19,990 nt of DNA from Chromera velia (Eukaryota > Sar > Chromeraceae), in contig JAHBMJ010002298.1 of the NCBI GenBank assembly GCA_018398765.1, positions 1-19,990 of the forward strand, in the 5' to 3' direction. The translations under genes were made by a program, and so were the position numbers. Positions within the stretch are counted from its first letter, which is position 1; every line of letters begins with the position of its first letter. The notes below the pieces were generated by a model. It had not been told where the DNA came from. It searched no databases and saw only the letters and a program-made list of their open reading frames with translations. Positions 1-7,495 of this stretch are shown here, piece after piece.

Positions 1-653
1 ACTCTGTGGCCACCTCCTACAACACCGAGTCTGTTGCCCCCAACACTCTCGTTGAGTACTCCACCACTTACGAGCCCCAGACTTGCTCTGGCAGCGGCTC
101 CGGCTTCGGCTTCGGATCTGGCTCCATGGGCGGCTTCGCTTGCGCCACCAGAGTGGTCTCCTCCACCGTCCCCATGACCGAGACCGTCTCCTCCATCCCC
201 TCCTACACCACCCAGACCGTCTCTGAGACCGCCCACTCTGAGAGACTCTCCACCGTTGAGAACAAGTCCACCATGACTGTTCAGGAGATGGGATTCCGTA
301 TGGAGTCCACCTCTGAGACCGTTGCTCCCGTCACCACCTACCGCACTGAGTCCTCCACCTCCTACTCCTGCCCCGCTGGCACCACTGACACCGGCTCTGC
401 CTGCATGTCCACCATCACCCTCCCCATGGAGTACTCTTGCCCCGTCGGCTCTTCTGCCTCCGGCTCTGGCTCTTGCACCAGAACCACCTTCACTCAGGTC
501 CAGTCCTGCCCCGCTGGCTACACTGACACCGGCTCTGCCTGCGTCACCTTCTCCACTGTTCCCGCCACTCCCGTCACCATGGCTGCCCCCGCCCCCACCA
601 AGTACTCCGCTCCCACCAAGCACTCCCGCCGTCACGGCCACAAGCACGACTAA
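1..653 (+). CDS. Oocyst-wall-protein-like Cys-motif protein, 3' part (5' end outside window)
   Basis: The frame is open from the window edge to TAA at 651-653. The first in-frame candidate start is only a GTG, so the true start lies upstream. The product is rich in Ser, Thr, Pro and Val, with a Gly/Ser/Phe stretch near residues 27-42. It carries three spaced units of the form SCPxG(x5-8)C: SCPAGTTDTGSAC, SCPVGSSASGSGSC and SCPAGYTDTGSAC. It ends in a basic His-rich tail, KHSRRHGHKHD. CPxG...C units at this spacing are typical of apicomplexan oocyst wall proteins, which are disulphide-cross-linked extracellular wall components, so an extracellular structural role is inferred. Codon use is strongly biased (GCC, ACC, TCC, GAG, CTC), unlike the minus-strand genes nearby, and suggests high expression. 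The Cys content is lower than in classical family members, so membership is tentative. No intron is seen in this part. Confidence 0.75.
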   Translation, partial: SVATSYNTESVAPNTLVEYSTTYEPQTCSGSGSGFGFGSGSMGGFACATRVVSSTVPMTETVSSIPSYTTQTVSETAHSERLSTVENKSTMTVQEMGFRMESTSETVAPVTTYRTESSTSYSCPAGTTDTGSACMSTITLPMEYSCPVGSSASGSGSCTRTTFTQVQSCPAGYTDTGSACVTFSTVPATPVTMAAPAPTKYSAPTKHSRRHGHKHD

Positions 654-1140
654 GCGCCCCGCTCTTATTCTGCATAAACCCTAAATGCAGGGCGAGAGGG
701 AAGGCAATGACTTGAGTTGGGGTGTGGCAGGTCAACGGTGTGACGTTCCTGTCGGTCTGACTGAACCAGACGGAGCCTTTTCAGTTTTGTCTCATGCTGA
801 TGGCTTTTCCCGGTGTGTCCTTTCAGGTTGCCTGCTTGGATTGGTGTGGCGTGTCCGTCTGTTTTGTCGCGTGAAGCTTCTTGCATGATCCAATGCTTTT
901 TTGTAGAAGTGTGTTGCCGCGTGTCCCCCCAAGGCATCCTGTCATTTGTGTGTCTGATTTGTTTCCTTTTTGCAAACGACACTGTTTACATCTCATGTTG
1001 GGTATGACGCAACACGGAAGGATCTGTGCAGCCGAGTCTGCGTGGCGTCTGCATGCAACCGTGGTGTCAAATCGCATACATGCCTGCATGCAACCGTGGT
1101 GTCAAATCGCATATATGCCTGCCAGCTTCCTGGTCAATCA
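654..1140. other. 3' flank of the wall-like gene, no gene supported
   Basis: Mixed-composition sequence downstream of the plus-strand stop. The short frames here overlap each other on both strands and show no motif, splice structure or codon bias. It contains the 35-bp tandem duplication listed separately. An AATAAA at 1187-1192 lies rather far from the stop to be its polyadenylation signal. Confidence 0.5.
1049..1118. repeat. 35-bp tandem duplication, two copies
   Basis: Units at 1049-1083 and 1084-1118 both start CTGCATGCAACCGTGG and differ at a single base (ACATGC versus ATATGC). A recent slippage or unequal-exchange duplication is inferred. It sits at the edge of the AT-rich island. Confidence 0.9.
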
Positions 1141-1905
1141 TTTGTCCGTACAATAATGATTGAATAATATAAGGCAACAGTGTTATAATAAAACAGGTTT
1201 TAGGCGTGAAATCAGTTGAATGATTGGTCTAATATTTAATTTTCCTTCAATTAATTAAGTGAGTTTCTTTATGATATAACACCTAAGTTAAAGCTTATAG
1301 TCTCTTTGAGACTAACTCAGCCTAGTAAATATTCTTCAATATTACGTTTTTTTTTAAAAGTCGTTTTTCATATCGAACTTGAACTAATAAGAACAAAAAG
1401 TAAGTAAAATTTATGGCTTTTAGATCCATTCTTAAGGTATCATGTTATATCACGAATTTTGCCAGTGTGGATAACAATATTGCATATAGGAAGTATAGTA
1501 ATTATTTAAGCTAGTAATAAAGGGTGAGTGGTTTAGTGGTGCCCTATAGCATGGTCGCCGTTTTATCTTATACTGCTAAGAAAAATGTGGGGATAAAATT
1601 GTAAGGTCTTGATTAAGAATAAGTTTAATTCCACAATTTTTTGATAATATTGAGGACAACATGAAATTTCTGGATCAAAAACAACAACTTCATTAACAAG
1701 TACATTCATATACTGAGTCAGTGAGCACAATTGATAAAGTTGAATCACAGTCACAGTCCGGGACTCCTGGGATAAGTTTTTTTTAGCTTGAAGCTTCTTC
1801 ATACTATAAGTTTTCCCAGCACCTCTCTCTCCACCTAGATCTGCTTTTTTTCATGCAGTTTGAATAGAAGTAAGACCCTGTCTACTCTTTACTAAAAAAA
1901 CTCTA
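1141..1905. other. AT-rich island between convergent genes
   Basis: Composition changes abruptly at about 1140 and recovers at about 1900. Inside, the sequence is visibly AT-dominated with poly-T and poly-A runs, unlike the GC-balanced flanks. A perfect 7-bp hairpin, TAGTCTC-TTT-GAGACTA, lies at 1298-1314. The stretch could be a convergent 3' intergenic region, an inserted fragment of organellar or foreign DNA, or decayed mobile DNA. I could not match it to a known element. Confidence 0.55.
1563..1850 (-). CDS. Possible P-loop-containing exon or gene fragment in the AT-rich island
   Basis: The minus frame is open from a TGA at about 1851-1853 to the stop at 1563. It contains GERGAGKT (bases 1832-1809), which fits the Walker A pattern GxxxxGKT/S, followed by YSM. 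GKTYSM recalls the kinesin P-loop GKTYTM, but nothing downstream (switch I or II, or LDLAGSE-like) supports a kinesin. No start codon precedes the P-loop. A splice from the upstream minus-strand gene is phase-compatible: donor GAG|gtaaga at 1930/1929 and acceptor gcag|ATC at 1841/1840. The acceptor lacks a pyrimidine tract. Codons are AT-rich, unlike that gene. It could be the last exon, a foreign fragment or chance; the eight-residue motif alone is weak evidence. Confidence 0.3.
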   Translation of the reverse strand, partial: KKADLGGERGAGKTYSMKKLQAKKNLSQESRTVTVIQLYQLCSLTQYMNVLVNEVVVFDPEISCCPQYYQKIVELNLFLIKTLQFYPHIFLSSIR

Positions 1906-3177
1906 TTCCCGATGCGGAGTCTGTCTTACCTCGTCTTCGTTCGTCTGGCTCTCCCTTTGTGTTCTCAGCAAAAGCTTCAAAAGGGGCACTCAGAGAGTTC
2001 AGGAGGCTCTGTATACCACCGTTGATCCACCTCGACTCTGCAGAGTCTGGTTGAGATCGTCGGACAGGGAGGGGAACGCTGTCAGACCGCAACTCGCTCC
2101 CTTCACCCTCCATCGTGGTCCCCTTGCTCTTCTCTCCACTTCCTCCCCCAGCAGCCGATAACAAAAGGCGGGATGGAAGGCTGAAAGCAATTCCTCTCCG
2201 TCTTCCTCTGTGAAGACTCCAGGTGGGATTCTTGGCAGTCTCTCCTGGTCCTTCAGCTTTCCCGTCTCCTCTCGGAAAGGAAGACACAGAAGAGACAAGA
2301 CGGGGGCTCTGTATCGACAGAGACCGACGCGTTGGATTCTCTGATTCTTCTTCTGACTGCAACGAAGAAACGGACGGCCTCCATATACCTTGACTCAGTG
2401 GTTGAGACCCCCTCAATCTCTTTTCTGTCTTTCTCGGTCGGCCTTCATGCCTTTTCCTTCTCCTCGACCCTTTCCTTTCCCCTGCCAAGACCTCTGCTGC
2501 CTCTCTCCCCTCATCAGAATCCCCCCACAGATCCTCTGCACTCAAAAAAGAATCGTCTCCAGGGTCTGTTTCCTCGTCGAGACCCTGCCGTCTCTCCAGG
2601 ATCAGACGATTTTGGAGAGGTTGGGTGGCAGTGCTCTGCTGTCTCCCCTGTGAGTCGGATCCCCCCTTCAACGACAAATGCGAGGCCTGGAGGTGAGAGG
2701 GCGGGGACGCTGCTGGGTAGTCTCCTGCATCGGTTCCTTCCCCTGCCTCGGAGGCAGGCACACCCATGCTGCCGCTTGGACTTTGTGTCCTACCCGCCTG
2801 AGGAGATTGGGGGGGTCCACTGAGATTTTTTGTGCTTTCCGGGGCCTCCACAACGACATGGGAATCGTTGGCGACTTTCCAAAAGCTGCGCTCGATCGCA
2901 TCTCTGATTTCAAGGCGCGTGTCCTTCAGCCATGAAAGAGAGGCAGGCGTCATTTTCGTTCGGATGAACCCAGGGGACCCCGGAAAGTCTAAATTGGCGC
3001 TGTAGTTGAACCCCAGTTTCTCAGGATCCAGAGAAGGAACAAGACTAGCAAACCCATCCGGAGCCTGAGCGAGGCCTCCTGCAGGGCGGAGACTCTGGAA
3101 GTCCCTTCGGGTCAGGTCAGGGGCCTGTCTGAGAACCACCAGAGGCGATCCTCTCGCAATCAGCGCAGCCACTTGAC
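1892..3177 (-). CDS. Unrecognised protein, 3' exon with long disordered charged tail
   Basis: This is the last or near-last exon of a minus-strand gene. The acceptor ttgattgcag|GTCAAG puts the exon start at 3177 (phase 1), matching the phase of the exon at 3553-3421. The first ~115 residues look folded: a hydrophobic segment VAALIARGSPLVVL, then LGFNYSANLDFPGSPGF and a helical SLSWLKDTRLEIRDAIERSF. After that the sequence becomes Ser/Pro/Gly-rich and disordered, with an acidic patch (DEETDPGDDSFLSAEDLWGDSDEG) followed directly by a basic one (RKGSRRRKRHEGRPRKTEKR). The frame ends at TAG 1892-1894. A good donor (GAG|gtaaga at 1930/1929) lies just before it, so the gene may continue. The folded part matched no family I know. 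Confidence 0.65.
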
Positions 3178-3420
3178 CTGCAATCAACGCGGTCGAGCGA
3201 GTCCAACAGATTAGATTGCGCCAAAAGAAAGGAAGAAGAGAATGACCGAGATGCAAAAAGACATCGTGTGGAGAAGAAAGATCGGAGTAAGCTTTGCTGA
3301 GAGAGAATACCTATGATGCCATCAGGCAGGACTCCCTGGAAAGCGTTGGAATGCGGACATTATGATTGGGGTAGAGAGAGCTACATACTTTTTAAATTCT
3401 CCGGCCATACAAACACGGAC

Positions 3421-3553
3421 CTGCAACCCAAGGATTTACAGTCTGGACCTCCGACCCAGTCATGGACCTCACTCCCTCCGTGAGAAGGGCTCTGTGGAGA
3501 ACTTCAGGCTGGCTTTGCTTCAACAACTTCAGCAATGACAGCAGGTAGGCAGC
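3421..3553 (-). CDS. Internal exon of the same unrecognised minus-strand gene
   Basis: A 133-nt exon bounded by acceptor ttgcgcag|GCTGCC and donor GTTGCAG|gtccgt. It begins in phase 0 and ends in phase 1. That fits the phase-0 end of the exon at 4801-4490 and the phase-1 start of the exon at 3177. The peptide is strongly helical and Leu-rich at its start (AAYLLSLLKLLKQSQPEVL). Only this frame stays open between the two splice sites. There is no ATG-anchored open frame here, so ORF calling alone would miss it. Confidence 0.6.
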
Positions 3554-4489
3554 CTGCGCAAGTCATTAATTCACGTCTAGGACAACAAGAGGCATGCCAA
3601 AAACTTGCCCATACATGTCATTGACACCGAATTTAAAATAACCGTGAGACTGATCGTTCACCCGATAGGTTGGTGATTAAACTCCAACTACTCTTGCAGG
3701 CAAAAATCAAATGAGGAATGACCACTTCAAAAAAGCGCATGCAGTAAGGACCTTTCAGCTGTGACAAGGCTCTGAACCTTCAGACGGCATGGGTTTGCAT
3801 TCCCTGGGTGATTTTAAGCGCTTTCCTTGAAATCAGACAGACAAAGGGAGAGCGTTGCAAGGCTTCTGAATGCCTCCGAGATCTGACCTCAAAACAAAAT
3901 AGCTGCTGGCTCTTTCTGTCTGCCGGGCTCCCGACATTCTGCATTCCATTCATTCAAATGAAATAATTGAGTGACACAGGACAGCGAGCAGCGTCAGGCG
4001 TCAGACCGTGGAAAGTCGGGCCACGCACTTCTTGCAACGACTAGAGGGTATCTATCCCCTTGCTTCCCCTCCAAGGTTTGCTTGGGTTGAACACAGCTAG
4101 GTCGAGCATCCAGGCATGTTTTTCGCATTGCTTGTCTATAGGGCAGAACAAGATGTCGAAGAATCGGAAATCTAAGAAGCAGACAGGAAGGGACACAGAC
4201 GAACCTGCACAGCTCCGCTCTTTCCAACACATCGTCTCTTCGCCTCACTCTCCAACACCTGAGCGGAGCGAACAGATCAATACAGAAGATTAGTGCATGG
4301 CTCTGCATATGGGCTCTGGAGAAGAAATTTAAAGTGTGAACAGATCTGAGAAGAGCAAGTCCTCGCACCTAAAAGTTGGCTTACACACAGCGAGACGGTT
4401 TGATCTACCTCAAGGATTCTTTCTGCAAACATCCACACTAGTTCTAATGGATACCCCCCCAGCAAGCGGCTGACTAGCTCCCAACTCAC
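3554..4489 (-). other. Long intron of the unrecognised minus-strand gene
   Basis: A 936-nt interval between a strong gtgagt donor and a cag acceptor of matching phase. Short frames on both strands inside it show no splice-bounded, protein-like stretch that I could defend. A small additional exon cannot be excluded. Confidence 0.45.
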
Positions 4490-4801
4490 CGCAGCGTCTG
4501 GTGGCCCTCTGACGACATCAACTTTTCGTGTCTTCAGATCAACCACCGCAGCTCCGATACCCTTCGTGAGGCTGTCTCTCTTCACGGCTGCTTCCGTATC
4601 CCTGAAGGGATCGGCAGAGAGACTCTCCCCCAAGGTCTTCCGCAATGAATCAGACAGAGCTCCCATCACGGCCATGCGAGAGGAAGACCGAAGTCGAGGG
4701 AGCAGAGTCGACAGGCTGCTTCCACTCAGAGGCTCTCTCCACTGTTCGAGAGAAGACTCCAAAACGGACACACACTTCTCAAAGTTGAGCGAGCCCCTCA
4801 C
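4490..4801 (-). CDS. Upstream exon of the unrecognised minus-strand gene
   Basis: A 312-nt exon with acceptor ttttttgtacaaacag|GTGAGG and a near-perfect donor GCTGCG|gtgagt. It is in phase 0 at both ends, so it adds exactly 104 codons. The product is helical (LNFEKCVSVLESSLEQWREPL, MAVMGALSDSLRKTLGESL) and then becomes beta-like (GIGAAVVDLKTRKVDVVRG). No in-frame ATG precedes it, so at least one more 5' exon exists. That exon may lie at 4.85-5.1 kb, where a minus frame is open after the acceptor gtgcag at about 5039, or this may be the continuation of the large gene ending near 5877. The function is unknown. Confidence 0.6.
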
Positions 4802-5876
4802 CTGTTTGTACAAAAAAGAAAAAAGCAGGACATGAGATCGGAAGCAATGCACCGAAGCTGGAATGCAATGGAGAAAGCATGGAAAAGAGTTGCTTGCCTC
4901 TCAATGGAAGAACGACAAGTTGCTGAATCAATTTGTCACACCCCCGCAAGGACACTCTCTCGATGCCCCCCCCTTTCACGCTGACCGGTCTCTGCGCAGT
5001 CCGATGCTTGACAGAGGGGGGGATAGAAACTTGAACACCTGCACGCATATAGCAAAGAAACAGGACTACGTACATATACCCAAAAGACTGTTTGCAATAG
5101 GCAACAATGGCTTCAACAGGCGACTTCTCCCCTTCTTTTATTGTCCGCATGCAGGCACGAATTGAAGTTGGACTGCATTAAGCCATCGCCTGACGTCGTG
5201 ATCTCAAGTCTGCTCGCCAAGCGGCTTTCTTTGCCTGAATGAGCGCTTCAATTCAAGTTCGGAAAGTGTAGTGCTCTCTTTCCACTGGCTGAATCGACGT
5301 TATCTCTCTCTCCCCTTTTTTTCATTCATTCATTCATTCATTCATTCATTCATTTATTCTTCCTCTTTCAATCCTCTATCCGACCTTCAGGAAGACAGGG
5401 GGAGATGCACGCCCCCTCAGGCGACCCCTCCCCCGTGCAGACCCTCTCGAGATGCGATTCGGCAAAGAGCCCCATGGGCCTGCAGGCACGCAGGCAGAGA
5501 GATTGGCAAAGTGAGAAAGATTGACAACTGCACGCATATGTTTTCCTTTGCTTTCAATGACCCCTCCCACCCGCCTCATTTTTGGACTACCTGGCTGACT
5601 TTGAAATCCGAAAGGAGCGACTGAAATGCATGGTGAAAAAGTAGAGCTGAGCATCGCGTAAAAAGAAAACAGGACAAAATGCACCTAGCTCTGAGAAAGA
5701 AACTATGCGATCGAAAAGTGGAATTAAGGAAACGCAATGCGTTGGGGAGGGAACGGTGTAGATGCCTGTTTAATTGAGAGAGGGATGTCTGAAAGAATGC
5801 ACAAAAGAACATGCAGGAGAAAGTCCATGTCTCATTCTGGCTTACCCAATCCCTTTTAAAGTTTGAGCATAAATTC
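4802..5876. other. Gap between the two minus-strand gene sections
   Basis: Holds an (ATTC)n microsatellite and several open but unconvincing frames. The minus frame from about 5038 down to 4803 stays open and ends at a GTGAGG that could serve as a donor. It conflicts with using the same site as the acceptor edge of the 4801 exon. No promoter or start codon for the 1.9-4.8 kb gene was identified here. Confidence 0.35.
5322..5359. repeat. (ATTC)n tetranucleotide microsatellite
   Basis: About nine near-perfect ATTC units ending in ATTTATTC. It is the reverse complement of the GAAT unit that dominates the large array at 12.8-14.75 kb. Confidence 0.9.
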
Positions 5877-6286
5877 TCAAAGGTCTGCCCCCCTCTGTTT
5901 GAGTCTGATTTCTAGACAGGCCTCCACGCAGTTCTCTGCTGCGTCGTCCGCTTGAGGGCCGGGAAGGGACCTCAGCATCTGCAGGTGAGAGAAGAGCTCC
6001 AGTGCTGCCGTCAGGTGTGAGTGCGACAGAGCCCCTCCCAGCAGCCAGCGGGAGTGCTGACTTGACGGCAATATCCTGCACGGGGGGAAAGGGACACAGC
6101 AAGGTAGACAGCCGTGGATTGTCTTTGTTGTCAAAACTCTTTTCCGTTTGCTTGGGAAGGAGATCTGTGTGAAGGATGAAAAGAGAGACTTGCCAATACA
6201 CAGCCGAATGCAGACGCGCACAAATGCACACACACGCACACACACGCACACACACGCTCACACACGCACACACACGCACACGCACG

Positions 6287-6321
<35 letters not shown>

Positions 6322-6650
6322 AGAGAGACAGAGAGAGAGAGAGAGAGGTGTTCCGAGGATACATTGAGAAACAGATGTATGCGTCTAAAGACCGACCAAA
6401 TCTTGTGCACCGATGGACAAAACTCCAATCTGCATTGATTCGAAAGAACACAAGCAGGACAAAGGGGAAATCTATCTCGAAGAAGTATTCAACTACAAGA
6501 TTCAATAGCATCGATACCGGTCAAGATCAGCCGCCGCTTTGAGACACTTCTGCCCCATGACTTTCCATGCAGAGATCTGCTTTAGCGCTCGATACTTCGT
6601 GGCATTGCGGCGAAGCTGACATCTAAGACGAGCTAAAGACTGCCATTTGT
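5877..6650 (-). CDS. Two candidate 3' exons of the four-domain Cys-protein gene
   Basis: The first exon starts at 6650 after acceptor tgcggtttcag and ends at donor GACCG|gtatcg (6518/6517, phase 2). The second starts at 6075 after acceptor ccccgtgcag and completes the split codon in frame, then runs to a TGA at 5877-5879. The joined peptide is helical and protein-like: [16 protein letters not shown], then [20 protein letters not shown], ending RLKQRGADL. The intron between them carries the CA/GA microsatellite. The weak point is the upstream connection. The only nearby donors for the preceding exon would leave an intron of about 35-39 nt or require an earlier site, so these exons might belong to a separate or alternative transcript. 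Confidence 0.45.
6226..6347. repeat. Compound (CA)n/(CACACG)n/(GA)n microsatellite in an intron
   Basis: Interrupted CACACG and CA units from about 6226 run into a pure CA tract to about 6318, followed by a GA tract to about 6347. On the minus (coding) strand the order is TC then TG. It lies within the inferred 6517-6076 intron. Confidence 0.9.
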
Positions 6651-6903
6651 CTGAAACCGCAGGGACACCCATGCAACCCACTGACTGACCCATCTAGGGC
6701 ACTGCATCTGGTTGCCTTCCAATGCGTCTTCTGTCTGTTCGCACTCGTCGCTGTCCAGAGGTACTGCCTCGTCACAGGGCGGGAGAGAAGGGACTGCCTG
6801 CACCCTCTGTCTGTGCAGTCGAAAGTTCCCAAACAGACCGTTGACCCCGATAAACAAACTTGGAGCCACGTCCTGTCTCTCCACAATCACCACACCGTGC
6901 TTC
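6633..6903 (-). CDS. Exon of the four-domain Cys-protein gene
   Basis: The acceptor ctttccttcctgcag|GAAGCA gives a phase-2 start that completes an AGG codon with the exon ending at 7059. The join reads FFSDR-KHGVVIVERQ. The peptide continues APSLFIGVNGLFGNFRL and then a Cys-containing acidic stretch CDEAVPLDSDECEQTE. Without further splicing it stops at 6633-6635 (TAG). A GTCAGT at 6689 could be a donor leading to the next candidate exon. No family was recognised; the alternating hydrophobic segments suggest a beta-rich fold. Confidence 0.55.
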
Positions 6904-7058
6904 CTGCAGGAAGGAAAGCGTGGCAGAATTATCATAGCAGAGAGATCTCCAGATACGAGCAAGTTGCAGTGCACATCGAATAGTCAAACAAACTCGTGGA
7001 GACACAGAGACGCCAAAGAAGTGCTGATGCTTTTCCCTTTCTAATTCAACCGACTGAC

Positions 7059-7300
7059 CTATCAGAAAAGAATCGGAACCCGAAACCCCAGAGGAAGAAA
7101 AGAGGATGAGAGGTCAGACTCCCAACAAGGAGCCCTCCAAAGTCTCTGGGCGTCTCTCTGTTGCCGTTGTCCTTCAAAGGGGGAGTCACAGGGTCCGTGT
7201 GTCCGTCTCCCGTCTTCTCTTCTTCCCCGTCCCCCCCCCCTCCTCCCTCTCTTCTGTCAAGGACAATCACGAGGATATCGGGAAGGAAGGACCCCCGTTT
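7059..7300 (-). CDS. Exon of the four-domain Cys-protein gene
   Basis: Acceptor ttttctctcgcag|AAACGG, phase 0, joins the upstream donor at 7496. Donor GATAG|gtcagt, phase 2, joins the exon at 6903. The peptide begins KRGSFLPDILVIVLDRRE, passes through a Gly/Glu linker and an Asp/Thr/Pro-rich segment, then becomes hydrophobic and aromatic (LVGSLTSHPLFFLWGFGFRFF). That last segment might be buried or membrane-associated, but it includes charged residues at both ends and is short for a transmembrane helix. Confidence 0.6.
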
Positions 7301-7495
7301 CTGCGAGAGAAAAGCAAAGAACAATGCGATGGAGACAATGCGATGGAGACAAGAGCACTCCAGGAATGAACGTAAACAGATGGAAAAGCTGTCAGAAGCC
7401 TTGTCACACAGTGGGCGAAAAGCAGATCAACATTCTTTCGGAACGCAGAAGAGGGGGGAAAAGGGAAAGGGAGAGAGAGAAGCACCACTGCTTAC

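Noticed and set aside
322-684. Pro-rich plus-strand frame overlapping the wall-like gene
   Set aside because: It is the shifted frame of strongly C-biased codons; the gene frame has motifs and this one does not.
1515-1560. tRNA-like or SINE-like A-box (TGGTTTAGTGG)
   Set aside because: No B-box or cloverleaf could be drawn downstream, so a tRNA or tRNA-derived element is not supported.
1809-1850. Kinesin motor assignment for GKTYSM
   Set aside because: Only the P-loop resembles kinesin; the switch motifs are absent and the following sequence does not match.
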